The notes beneath the pieces were generated by a model. That model was not told the origin of the DNA. It made no database searches and saw only the letters and a program-made list of their open reading frames with translations. This document shows, one piece after another, positions 41,706 to 49,574 of a DNA stretch of 64,000 nt. The stretch spans positions 62,001 through 126,000 of the forward strand of contig NZ_FNVT01000010.1 of assembly GCF_900108335.1 (NCBI RefSeq), in the 5' to 3' direction. Source of the DNA: Nonomuraea solani (lineage in GTDB: Bacteria > Actinomycetota > Actinomycetes > Streptosporangiales > Streptosporangiaceae). Position numbers and translations under genes: made by a program. Every line of letters starts with the position of its first letter. Position 1 is the stretch's first letter.

Positions 41706-42847
41706 AGGCCGTCTATGTCGTCGACGCGGTGCGCACGCCCTTCGGCCGCTACGGCGGCGCGCTGGCCGGGATCCGCCCGGACGACCTGGCCGCGCACGTC
41801 GTCAGGGCCATCGCCGAGCGCAACGACCAGCGGCGTGCGGACGAGGTGATCCTCGGCAACGCCAACGGCGCCGGCGAGGAGAACCGCAACGTCGCCCGGA
41901 TGGCCGCGCTGCTCGCCGGCCTGCCCGTGACCACGCCGGGCGCCACCGTCAACCGGCTGTGCGGGTCCGGCATGGAGGCCGTCGTCCAGGCGTACCGGGC
42001 GATCGCGCTCGGCGACGCCTCCGAGGTGATCGCGGGCGGCGTGGAGTCGATGACCCGCGCCCCCTGGGTGCTGCCCAAGCCCGAGAAGGCGTTCCCGGCC
42101 GGCGGTCAGGAGCTGGTCTCGACCACGCTCGGCTGGCGGCTGGTCAACCCGGCCATGCCCGCCGAGCACACCGTCGCGCTCGGCGAGGGCGCCGAACTGA
42201 TCGCCGACAAATATGGCGTCACCCGGGCGGAACAGGACGCGTACGCGCTGGCCAGCCACCAGAAGGCGGCCAAGGCGTCGTTCGAGCGCGAGATCGTCCC
42301 CATCGACGGGGTGACGAGAGACGAGGGCATCCGCCCCGACACCTCCCTGGAGGCGCTGGCCAAGCTCAAGCCGGTCTTCCGCAAGGACGGCACCGTCACC
42401 GCGGGCAACGCCTCGCCGCTCAACGACGGCGCCGCCGCGCTGCTGCTCACCGACGAGGCGGGACTGCGCGGCCGCGAGCCCCTCGCCCGGATCGTGGCGA
42501 GCGGCGTCAGCGCCCTCGAACCCCGCTACTTCGGCCTCGGCCCGGTCGAGGCCGCGAAGAAGGCGCTGGCCAAGGCCGGCCGGACGTTCGGCGACCTGGC
42601 CACGGCCGAGCTCAACGAGGCGTTCGCCGCCCAGGTGCTCGGCTGCCTGGCCGAACTGCCCGACCTCGACCCCGCGCTCGTCAACCCCGGCGGCGGCGCC
42701 ATCGCGCTCGGCCACCCCCTCGGCGCCTCCGGAGCCCGCGTCACCGGCGCCGTCGCCCACCGGCTCGCCCAGGCAGGCTCCGGCACCGGGCTGGCGACCC
42801 TGTGCATCGGCGTCGGCCAAGGACTGGCCATCGTCCTCGAAAGGTAG
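41702..42847 (+). CDS. pcaF: Beta-ketoadipyl-CoA thiolase
   Basis: A 381-aa thiolase. The nucleophile cysteine lies in VNRLCGSGMEAV near residue 87; the His of NEAFAAQV and the GHPLGASGAR box are present, and the second Cys lies in the C-terminal LCIGVGQG. It cleaves beta-ketoadipyl-CoA into acetyl-CoA and succinyl-CoA, the last step of the pathway. MKAVYVVDAVRTPFGRYGG opens the protein as in PcaF. Its position in the operon makes PcaF far more likely than a general fatty-acid thiolase. Overlapping ATGA couples it to pcaJ. Confidence 0.92.
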   Translation: MKAVYVVDAVRTPFGRYGGALAGIRPDDLAAHVVRAIAERNDQRRADEVILGNANGAGEENRNVARMAALLAGLPVTTPGATVNRLCGSGMEAVVQAYRAIALGDASEVIAGGVESMTRAPWVLPKPEKAFPAGGQELVSTTLGWRLVNPAMPAEHTVALGEGAELIADKYGVTRAEQDAYALASHQKAAKASFEREIVPIDGVTRDEGIRPDTSLEALAKLKPVFRKDGTVTAGNASPLNDGAAALLLTDEAGLRGREPLARIVASGVSALEPRYFGLGPVEAAKKALAKAGRTFGDLATAELNEAFAAQVLGCLAELPDLDPALVNPGGGAIALGHPLGASGARVTGAVAHRLAQAGSGTGLATLCIGVGQGLAIVLER

Positions 42848-42852
42848 GTCTC

Positions 42853-43605
42853 ATGCCCCAGCCCCTGACCCAGTCCGACATCGACGGCGAGATGGCGGAG
42901 CTGCGCGCCGCCGGCGCCGGTGCGGAGGCGAACCATCCCTCCCGGGACTACGCCCCCTACCGCAGCAGCACCCTGCGCCACCCCAAGCAGCCGCTGGTCG
43001 CCCTGAAGGACCCGGAGGCGGCCGAGCTGGCCGGGCCGGTGTTCGGCGTCACCGACGTCACCGCCCACGACGCCGACCTGACCAGGCAGCACCCGGGCGA
43101 GCCCCTGGGGGAGCGGATCACCGTCACCGGCCGCGTCCTGGACCGCGGGGGGCGGCCGGTGCGCGGCCAGCTCGTCGAGATCTGGCAGGCCAACGCCTCC
43201 GGCCGCTACCCGCACCAGCGCGACGACCACCCGGCCCCGCTCGACCCCAACTTCACCGGCGTCGGCCGCTGCCTCACCGGCGACGACGGCGGTTACACCT
43301 TCACCACGATCAAGCCCGGCGCCTACCCGTGGCGCAACCACGTCAACGCCTGGCGGCCCGCGCACATCCACTTCTCGGTGTTCGGCACGGCCTTCACCCA
43401 GCGCCTGGTCACCCAGATGTACTTCCCCGGCGACCCGCTCTTCGCCTACGACCCTGTGCTGCAGTCGGTGACCGACGACCGGGCCAGGCAGCGGCTCGTC
43501 TCGGCGTACGACCACGAGCTGTCGGTCCCCGAATGGTCGCTCGGCTACCGCTGGGACATCGTCCTCGACGGCCCCGCCGGCACCTGGATGGAGGAGGGCC
43601 GATGA
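42853..43605 (+). CDS. pcaH: Protocatechuate 3,4-dioxygenase beta subunit
   Basis: The 250-aa protein has the N-terminal extension (DYAPYRSSTLRHPKQPLVAL) and dioxygenase core: VTGRVLDRGGRPVRGQLVEIWQANASGRY, NFTGVGRCLTGDDGGYTFTT, and the ferric-iron ligands of the beta subunit (two Tyr, two His) in the segments PGAYPWRNH and WRPAHIHFSVFG. It performs intradiol ring cleavage of protocatechuate to 3-carboxy-cis,cis-muconate. It is followed by pcaG overlapping by 4 nt. AAAGGTAGG precedes the ATG. Confidence 0.94.
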   Translation: MPQPLTQSDIDGEMAELRAAGAGAEANHPSRDYAPYRSSTLRHPKQPLVALKDPEAAELAGPVFGVTDVTAHDADLTRQHPGEPLGERITVTGRVLDRGGRPVRGQLVEIWQANASGRYPHQRDDHPAPLDPNFTGVGRCLTGDDGGYTFTTIKPGAYPWRNHVNAWRPAHIHFSVFGTAFTQRLVTQMYFPGDPLFAYDPVLQSVTDDRARQRLVSAYDHELSVPEWSLGYRWDIVLDGPAGTWMEEGR

Positions 43606-44126
43606 ACCCCACCCCCTCGCAGACCGTCGGCCCCTTCTACGGCTACGCGCTGCCCTTCCCCGGCGGCGGCGACCTGGCCACCGGCGGCATCACCGTCCAC
43701 GGGCACGTCTACGACGGCGCCGGCGACCCGGTGCCCGACGCGCTGCTGGAGTTCTGGCAGGCCGATCCCTCCGGCGACCTCACCGGCGCGCCCGGCACGC
43801 TGCGCCGCGACCCGGTCGACGGCGCGATCATCGGCCGGCACGGCGTGGACTTCACCGGCTTCGGCCGCGTGCCCACCGACGCCGACGGCCGCTGGGTGCT
43901 GCGCACGCTCGAACCCGGCAACGGCTACATCAGCGTCTGCGTGTTCGCCCGCGGCCTGCTGCACCACCTCTACACCCGCGTCTACCTCGCCCCCCACGCC
44001 TTCCTCGACTCCCTGCCGCCCGAGCGCGCCCACACGGTGCTGGCGGCCAAGGAGCGGGAGAATGTCTACCGCTTCGACATCCACCTGCAGGGCGAGAAGG
44101 AGACGGTCTTCTTTGACTTCGGCTGA
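43602..44126 (+). CDS. pcaG: Protocatechuate 3,4-dioxygenase alpha subunit
   Basis: A 174-aa alpha subunit, lacking iron ligands but structurally similar to PcaH. It has TPSQTVGPFYGYALPFPGG at the start, VYDGAGDPVPDALLEFWQAD, FTGFGRVPTDADGRWVLRTLEPG, VCVFARGLLHHLYTRVYL and ERENVYRFDIHLQGEKETVFFDF at the end. It forms the (alpha-beta) protomer with PcaH. The start overlaps the pcaH stop, and the following pcaB start lies inside its 3' end. Confidence 0.94.
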   Translation: MNPTPSQTVGPFYGYALPFPGGGDLATGGITVHGHVYDGAGDPVPDALLEFWQADPSGDLTGAPGTLRRDPVDGAIIGRHGVDFTGFGRVPTDADGRWVLRTLEPGNGYISVCVFARGLLHHLYTRVYLAPHAFLDSLPPERAHTVLAAKERENVYRFDIHLQGEKETVFFDFG

Positions 44127-45231
44127 ACCGGGCGGTGACCTGGGCCTGCTGTCCCCGATGCGGGCCGCCGCCGAGACCGCCGGCGACACCGGCGACGCGG
44201 CCGTGCTGCGGGCCATGCTCGACGCCGAGGCCGCCCTGACCCGCGCCCAGGCCGGGCTGGGCCTGGTCCCGCCCGAAGCCGCCGTCGCGGTGACGGCCGC
44301 CGCGCGGGACGGGGCGTTCGACCTGCGTGGCCTGGTCGTTCGCGCCCGTTCCGGCGGTAACCCGGTCATCCCGCTCGTGGCGGACCTCCGTACGGCCGCG
44401 CGGCCGTACGGGGAGCACGTCCACCTGGGCGCCACCAGCCAGGACATCGTCGACACCGCCCTCATGCTCGTCACCCGCCGCGCCCGCGGCCCGATCCTGG
44501 CCGAGCTCGACCAGGTGATCGCCCGGCTCACCGCCCTGGCCGGCGCGCACCGCGACACCGTCATGGCCGCCAGGACGCTCACCCAGCAGGCCGTGCCCAC
44601 CACGTTCGGGCTCAAGGCGGCGGGCTGGCGCAAACTGGCGCTCGACGCCCGCGACCGCCTGGCCGCCGTCACGCTGCCGGTACAGCTCGGCGGCCCCGCC
44701 GGGACACTGGAGCAGGGCGTCGCGCTGCCGGGCCGGTTCGCCGCCGAGCTGGGGCTGGCCGAGCCCGTCCTGCCCTGGCACGTGCTGCGCACCCCCATCG
44801 CCGACCTGGCCGGGGCGCTGGCGTTCGCGGCGGGGGCGCTGGGCAAGCTCGCCGCCGACGTGCTGGTGCTGTCCCGTACGGAGATCGGCGAGGTGTCGGA
44901 GGGCGTCGGCGGCGGCTCGTCGTCCATGCCGCACAAGCACAACCCGGTCAGAGCCACCATGATCGCCGCCGCCGCCCGGCAGGTGCCCGCGCTGGCCGCC
45001 ATCCTGTACGGCTCCCTCGCCGCCGAGGACGAGCGCCCCGCCGGAGCCTGGCACGCCGAATGGCAACCGCTGCGCGAGGCGCTCCGCCTGGTGGCCGGAG
45101 CCGTCCACGACGCCGCCGAACTGCTCGCGGACCTGCGCGTGCACCCCGACCGCATGCGGGCCAACCTGACCCTGGACGGAACGACCGGCTCGGCGGCCGA
45201 ACTCGTCGCGCGAGCCCTGGAGGAGAAGTGA
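44113..45231 (+). CDS. pcaB: 3-carboxy-cis,cis-muconate cycloisomerase
   Basis: A 372-aa member of the fumarase/aspartase superfamily. It has LGATSQDIVDTALMLV, the catalytic-loop signature VGGGSSSMPHKHNPVRA, and ARTLTQQAVPTTFGLKAAGW. At 372 residues it is somewhat shorter than many 450-aa PcaB proteins, as in other actinomycetes where the C-terminal domain is trimmed. TTG 44113 is the likely start, with AAGGAG upstream and 14 nt overlap with pcaG. It converts 3-carboxymuconate to 4-carboxymuconolactone. Confidence 0.92.
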   Translation: MTSAEPGGDLGLLSPMRAAAETAGDTGDAAVLRAMLDAEAALTRAQAGLGLVPPEAAVAVTAAARDGAFDLRGLVVRARSGGNPVIPLVADLRTAARPYGEHVHLGATSQDIVDTALMLVTRRARGPILAELDQVIARLTALAGAHRDTVMAARTLTQQAVPTTFGLKAAGWRKLALDARDRLAAVTLPVQLGGPAGTLEQGVALPGRFAAELGLAEPVLPWHVLRTPIADLAGALAFAAGALGKLAADVLVLSRTEIGEVSEGVGGGSSSMPHKHNPVRATMIAAAARQVPALAAILYGSLAAEDERPAGAWHAEWQPLREALRLVAGAVHDAAELLADLRVHPDRMRANLTLDGTTGSAAELVARALEEK

Positions 45232-46331
45232 CGGTCCCGCACTACCAGGTGGACGGCCCCGAGAGCGGGCCGCCGCTCGTCCTGGGCCCGTCGCTCGGCA
45301 CCTCGACCCGGGTGTGGGCGCCGCAGCTCGGCGCGCTCGCGGGCACGTTCAGGGTGCTCAGGTTCGACCTGCCGGGGCACGGCGGCTCACCGGTGACGGG
45401 CGCGCGGACCATGGACGACCTGGCCGCCCTCGTGCTCGCGGCCGCCAGGGAGCAGGGCTGGGAGAGCTTCCACTACGCGGGCGTCTCGATCGGCGGCGCC
45501 ATCGGCGCCACCCTCGCCGTCCGCCACCCGGAGCGGCTCCGGTCGCTGGCGCTGCTCTGCTCCTCCGCCCGGTTCGGCGAGCCGGACGCCTGGCACGAAC
45601 GGGCGGCGCTCGTCCGCGCGGAGGGCACCGCGCCCCTGCTCGGGCCCACCGCGGGCCGCTGGTTCGCCGGGCCGCCCGACCCCGCGCTCCTCGACGACCT
45701 GGCCGCCACCGACCCCGCCGGGTACGCCGACTGCTGCGACGCCCTCGCCGGCTACGACCTGCGCGGCGAGCTGGCCGCCATCACCGCTCCGACGCTGGTC
45801 GTGGCCGGGCGCGAGGACCCGGCGACACCGCCCGCGCACGCCCGCCTGCTCGCCGACGGCATCCCCGGCGCCACGCTCGTCGAGGTCGCGGGCGCCGCCC
45901 ACCTGGCCAACGCCGACCGCCCGGAACCGGTCACCGCCGCGCTGCTGGCGCACCTGCCGTCCCGCTCCGGCATGCGGGTACGCCGCGACGTGCTCGGCGA
46001 CGCCCACGTGGACCGGGCGATCGCGCGTACGACCGGCTTCACCAGGGACTTCCAGGACCTGATCACCCGGTACGCGTGGGGCGAGATCTGGACCCGCCCC
46101 GGCCTCGACCGGCGCACGCGCAGCTGTATCACGCTCACCGCCCTCGTCGCGCGCGGCCACCTCGACGAGCTGGCCATGCACGTACGGGCGGCCCTGCGCA
46201 ACGGCCTCACCCCCGACGAGATCGGCGAGGTGCTGCTGCAGAGCGCGATCTACTGCGGCGTGCCGGCCGCCAACAGCGCGTTCGCCGTCGCGCAACGCGT
46301 TCTGACGGAGATCGCCGACGAGGCGTCATGA
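45228..46331 (+). CDS. pcaL: PcaD-PcaC fusion: enol-lactonase and carboxymuconolactone decarboxylase
   Basis: One 367-aa protein joins two steps. Residues 1-245 are an alpha/beta hydrolase with Ser87 in YAGVSIGGAIGA and the His in VAGAAHLANADRPEPV (3-oxoadipate enol-lactonase, PcaD). Residues 255-367 are a carboxymuconolactone decarboxylase (GFTRDFQDLITRYAWGEIWTRPGL, RSCITLTALVARGHLDELAMHV, TPDEIGEVLLQSAIYCGVPAAN; PcaC). The gene is known as pcaL in actinomycetes. GTG 45228 overlaps the pcaB stop. It completes conversion of carboxymuconolactone to beta-ketoadipate. Confidence 0.93.
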   Translation: MTVPHYQVDGPESGPPLVLGPSLGTSTRVWAPQLGALAGTFRVLRFDLPGHGGSPVTGARTMDDLAALVLAAAREQGWESFHYAGVSIGGAIGATLAVRHPERLRSLALLCSSARFGEPDAWHERAALVRAEGTAPLLGPTAGRWFAGPPDPALLDDLAATDPAGYADCCDALAGYDLRGELAAITAPTLVVAGREDPATPPAHARLLADGIPGATLVEVAGAAHLANADRPEPVTAALLAHLPSRSGMRVRRDVLGDAHVDRAIARTTGFTRDFQDLITRYAWGEIWTRPGLDRRTRSCITLTALVARGHLDELAMHVRAALRNGLTPDEIGEVLLQSAIYCGVPAANSAFAVAQRVLTEIADEAS

Positions 46332-46352
46332 AGCCCGGTACGGTCGATCACC

Positions 46353-47273
46353 ATGATCAGTACCTTGTTAGCCCGGATCGCCACAGCTCTGCTGCCGGTC
46401 GCCGCGCTCGTGGCCACCCCAGTCCAGGCAGCGGCCGTCTGGGTGCCGCCGGTGGACAGCCGCTGGCAGTACCAGCTCGAAGGTAACCCGGACTTCCCGG
46501 AGACCGGCGGCGTCAACGTCGGCATCTGCGAGGTCCCGCAGAGCGGCGGCGCGTGCGTGCGGCCGACCGTGTTCGACATCGACCTGTACGCCGCCGAAGA
46601 GGTCGCCGGCGACAACGCGACGCTCAACACGGCCGCCGTCCAGGCCATCCACGCCCGGGGCGCCAAGGCGATCTGCTATGTGGACGCGGGCTCGATCGAG
46701 GAGTTCCGGCCCGACTACCAGCAGTTCGTCGACTGGCACAACGAGCACGACGGGTCGCTGCTCGGCAAGCCGTTCAGCCCGGAGTTCCCGAACGAGCGCT
46801 GGGCCAACATCAACAACGACAAGGGCCAGCGGGACTTCCTGCTGGAGATGATGGCGGCCCGGGTCGACAAGTGCGTACAGGCCGGGTTCGACGGGGTCGA
46901 GTTCGACGTCGTGCACGCCCACGAGGCCGGCGAGGAGACGACCGGCTGGGCGATCAGTCCCGCCACCCAGCTCGTCTACAATCGGGCCCTGGCTGGCATG
47001 GCGCACCGCAAGGGCCTGTCCGTCGCTCTCAAGAACGACCTCAGCCAGGCCGCCGAGCTGGTGTCGAGCTTCGACTACGCGGTCAACGAAGAGTGCTTCG
47101 AGCACGACGAGTGCTCGGAGCTGAGCCCGTTCACCGAGGCGGGCAAGGCGGTGTTCCACGTCGAGTACAAGACCTCGCCGGACGACTTCTGCGCCGCCAC
47201 GACCGGCTTCAACTCCCTGAAGAAGCCCGAGGACTATTCGTTGTACGACCAGCCGTTCGCCCCCTGCCGATGA
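46353..47273 (+). CDS. Secreted endo-alpha-1,4-polygalactosaminidase-like protein, GH114
   Basis: A 306-aa secreted protein (signal MISTLLARIATALLPVAALVA then TPVQAAA) with the GH114/TM1410 TIM-barrel pattern: WQYQLEG near the start, VFDIDLY, AKAICYVDAGSIEEFRPDY, NERWANIN, CVQAGFDGVEFDVVHAHE, LSVALKNDLSQAAELV and DYAVNEECFEHDEC. The conserved acidic residues (D in VFDIDLY, D/E in FDGVEFDVV, E in NEECF) are present. GH114 enzymes hydrolyse galactosamine polymers in biofilms. The next gene overlaps its stop. The substrate is inferred from the family. Confidence 0.85.
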   Translation: MISTLLARIATALLPVAALVATPVQAAAVWVPPVDSRWQYQLEGNPDFPETGGVNVGICEVPQSGGACVRPTVFDIDLYAAEEVAGDNATLNTAAVQAIHARGAKAICYVDAGSIEEFRPDYQQFVDWHNEHDGSLLGKPFSPEFPNERWANINNDKGQRDFLLEMMAARVDKCVQAGFDGVEFDVVHAHEAGEETTGWAISPATQLVYNRALAGMAHRKGLSVALKNDLSQAAELVSSFDYAVNEECFEHDECSELSPFTEAGKAVFHVEYKTSPDDFCAATTGFNSLKKPEDYSLYDQPFAPCR

Positions 47274-47734
47274 ACGGCTACTTCGAGGCCCCCGACTACT
47301 ACGAGCCCGCGCCCGGTGACCCGCCGGCCGTCTTCCTGGCCGGGGGCATCACCGGGGTCGAGGACTGGCAGCGGCGGGCGGCGGCGGCGCTCGGCGGCGC
47401 GATCGTGCTGAACCCGCGCCGCCGCCACTTCCCGATGGACGACCCGGCGCAGGCGCCGGCCCAGATCGCATGGGAGCACCACCACCTGCACCTGCCGGAG
47501 GTGCTGACCATGTTCTGGTTCCCGGCGGGGGACAGCATGCAGCCGATCGCGCTGCTGGAGCTGGGCGCCGCGCTGGACAACCCGGCCCGCCGGATCGTGA
47601 TCGGGGCGGACCCGGGCTATCCACGGGCGGAGGACGTACGTGTGCAGACCCGGCTCGCCCGCCCCGGCGAGCTCGTCCACCCGACCCTGCCCGCCACCCT
47701 GACGGCCGTCCACGAACGCCTCACCGCCGGCTGA
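47270..47734 (+). CDS. Nucleoside 2-deoxyribosyltransferase-like protein
   Basis: A 154-aa soluble protein with the PF15891-like pattern: PPAVFLAGGITGVEDWQRRAAAAL, VLNPRRRHFPMDDPAQAPAQIAWEHHHL, and the catalytic-type stretch MFWFPAGDSMQPIALLELGAALDN with the conserved Glu (LLELG) as in deoxyribosyltransferases. It overlaps the GH114 stop by 4 nt. Nothing links the two functions; the family also includes nucleotide-processing and defence-associated proteins. A hairpin terminator follows directly. Confidence 0.8.
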   Translation: MNGYFEAPDYYEPAPGDPPAVFLAGGITGVEDWQRRAAAALGGAIVLNPRRRHFPMDDPAQAPAQIAWEHHHLHLPEVLTMFWFPAGDSMQPIALLELGAALDNPARRIVIGADPGYPRAEDVRVQTRLARPGELVHPTLPATLTAVHERLTAG

Positions 47735-47738
47735 CCTC

Positions 47739-47765
47739 GGGTGCGGCCGGCTCGCGGCCGCACCC
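47739..47765. terminator. Bidirectional hairpin terminator
   Basis: Perfect 11-bp arms GGGTGCGGCCG (47739-47749) and CGGCCGCACCC (47755-47765) with a 5-nt loop sit in the 34-bp gap between two convergent genes ending at 47734 and 47769. Confidence 0.85.
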
Positions 47766-47768
47766 CGG

Positions 47769-48743
47769 TCAGCCTTCGATGCCGGCTTCCTTGGCGGCCC
47801 GCTCGATGGTCGCCAGCTCCTCGTCGGTGAAGTCGAGGTGGTCGACGGCGGCCACGTTCGCCTCAAGCTGCTCCGGGCTGGACGCGCCCACCAGCACCGA
47901 CGTGATCCGCGGATCCCGCAGCGCCCAGGCCAGCGCGAGCTGGGCCACCGACTGGCCGCGCGCGCCGGCCAGCTCGGACAGCGACCGTACGAACGCCAGC
48001 ACCTCCGGCGTCACCCGGTCCGCCGTCAGGAACCGGCCCTCCGCAGCCCGCGAGTCGGCCGGAATGCCGTTCAGGTAGCGGTCGGTCAGCAGGCCCTGCG
48101 CCAGCGGCGAGTAGACCACGCAGCCGATGCCCTCCTGCTCCAGCACCCCCAGCAGCGACTTCTCGATGCGGCGGTTCAGCAGCGAGTACGGCGGCTGGTG
48201 CACCAGGAGCGGGGTGCCGAGCTCACGCAGGAGGCGGGCGGCCTCCGCCGTGTTCTCGGGCGAGAAGTTGGAGACGCCGACGTAGAGCGCGCGGCCGGTG
48301 CGGACCATGTGGTCGAGCGCGGCGACCTGCTCCTCCAGCGGCGTGTCCGCGTCCTCGCGGTGCAGGTAGAAGATGTCCACGTAGTCGAGCCCGAGCCGGG
48401 CCAGCGACCGGTCGAGGGTGGCCAGCAGGTGCTTGCGCGAGTTGCCCTTGCCGTACGGGCCGTCCCACATGGGGTTGCTGCCCTTGGTGGTGACCACGGC
48501 CTCGTCGCGCAGCGACCGCGGGAAGATCCGCCCGAAGGCGGCCTCCGCGGCGCCGATCGGCGGGCCGTACCTGTCGGCGATGTCGAAATGGGTGATGCCG
48601 AGATCGAGCGCCTTGTGCAGGATCGCGCGCTGGCTCTCAAGTGACTTGCCCTCGCCGAAGTTGTGCCACAGGCCGAGCGACACGGCGGGGAGGAGGAGGC
48701 CGCTACGGCCACAACGTCTGTACGGCTGGCGTTCGTAGTCCAA
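47769..48743 (-). CDS. Aldo/keto reductase, YghZ/Kv-beta type
   Basis: From TTG 48743 (GGAAGG upstream) the protein is 324 aa. The catalytic tetrad is present: Asp in FDIADRYGPP, Tyr of the same segment, Lys in VVTTKGSNPMWDG, and His in IFYLHREDADTPLEEQ. NADPH-binding GQSVAQLALAWALRDPRITSVLVGASSPEQLE lies near the C-terminus. MDYERQPYRRCGRSGLLLP is typical of AKR14 (YghZ), which reduces L-glyceraldehyde-3-phosphate and methylglyoxal. The frame extends far upstream as shadow. A TetR gene is divergent, with operators between. Confidence 0.9.
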   Translation of the reverse strand: MDYERQPYRRCGRSGLLLPAVSLGLWHNFGEGKSLESQRAILHKALDLGITHFDIADRYGPPIGAAEAAFGRIFPRSLRDEAVVTTKGSNPMWDGPYGKGNSRKHLLATLDRSLARLGLDYVDIFYLHREDADTPLEEQVAALDHMVRTGRALYVGVSNFSPENTAEAARLLRELGTPLLVHQPPYSLLNRRIEKSLLGVLEQEGIGCVVYSPLAQGLLTDRYLNGIPADSRAAEGRFLTADRVTPEVLAFVRSLSELAGARGQSVAQLALAWALRDPRITSVLVGASSPEQLEANVAAVDHLDFTDEELATIERAAKEAGIEG

Positions 48744-48761
48744 GAGGGACCTTCCAGAAAA

Positions 48762-48821
48762 GTGAAACGTTTTACGAACTCCGATAAAGTACCATACGGT
48801 CGTATTATAATACGGTGGTAT
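48762..48821. promoter_or_regulatory. Operators between aldo/keto reductase and tetR genes
   Basis: ATACGGTCGTAT (48794-48805, arms ATACG/CGTAT) and ATACGGTGGTAT (48810-48821) are two copies of one site, 16 bp apart. They lie in an AT-rich stretch that probably holds both promoters, and TetR likely binds here. A separate GTGAAACGTTTTAC (48762-48775) has the AAACGTTT core of LacI sites and is near the reductase start, so a second regulator may act. Confidence 0.65.
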
Positions 48822-48836
48822 GAGATAGGAGGGCTC

Positions 48837-49436
48837 ATGCCGAAAAAGGTGGATCATGTGGAGCGGCGCCGCCACATCGCCGAGGCCGTGCTGCGCATCG
48901 CGGGACGCGACGGGCTCGACGGGGCCAGGCTGCGCGACGTCGCCGAGGAGGCGGGCATCTCGCTCGGCTCCGTGCAGCACTACTTCGGCACCAAGGACGA
49001 GATGCTCCGCTACGTCGTCGGCCACCTCGGCGGGCGGGTCACCGAGCGGATCATGGCCGGGATCCGCGAAGGCGTGGAGGCGCCCTCCGCCGGGTCGTTC
49101 CTGATGGCGATGGCGGCCGAGATGCTGCCGCTGGACGAGCGCCGCCGCGCCGAGCGCCGCGCCGGGCAGGCGTTCACCGCCCGCGCCGTCGGCGTACCCG
49201 AGCTGGTCGAGGTGCTGCGCGAGAGCGACCGGTGGCTGCACGGCCGGGTGGCCGACCTGATCACCCAGGGCCAGCTGGCCGGCGAGTTCCGGGCGGGGCT
49301 GGATCCCGGCCACGAGTCCGTCGCGCTGCTCGCCATGATCGACGGGCTCGGCTCCGACCTGCTCCTGGGCGTACGCGAACCCGCCCAGGCCCTCGCCACC
49401 GTCCGCTACCACCTGGACCGCCTGGCCGCCCGCTGA
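48837..49436 (+). CDS. TetR-family transcriptional regulator
   Basis: A 199-aa regulator: VERRRHIAEAVLRIAGRDGLDGARLRDVAEEAGISLGSVQHYF is the HTH, and GTKDEMLRYVV completes the domain. The C-terminal ligand domain runs to the end (VALLAMIDGLGSDLLLG). It starts at ATG 48837 after TAGGAGG and is divergent from the aldo/keto reductase gene, with paired inverted sites in the 93-bp gap, so it probably represses both. The S-x-G-S-V-Q-H-Y-F form of the recognition helix belongs to the BetI-like TetR subgroup. Confidence 0.92.
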   Translation: MPKKVDHVERRRHIAEAVLRIAGRDGLDGARLRDVAEEAGISLGSVQHYFGTKDEMLRYVVGHLGGRVTERIMAGIREGVEAPSAGSFLMAMAAEMLPLDERRRAERRAGQAFTARAVGVPELVEVLRESDRWLHGRVADLITQGQLAGEFRAGLDPGHESVALLAMIDGLGSDLLLGVREPAQALATVRYHLDRLAAR

Positions 49437-49574
49437 TCGGCCCCGGCACTTCGGGCGTACGGTGGAATCGCGGACACCGACGTTCGACGGCTGAGGACAC
49501 AAGAGCGATCCAAGTGACGCACAAGTCGTCTCAAGGATCATGGTCCCCTTCGCACGGACAGAAAGGGACCCCTG

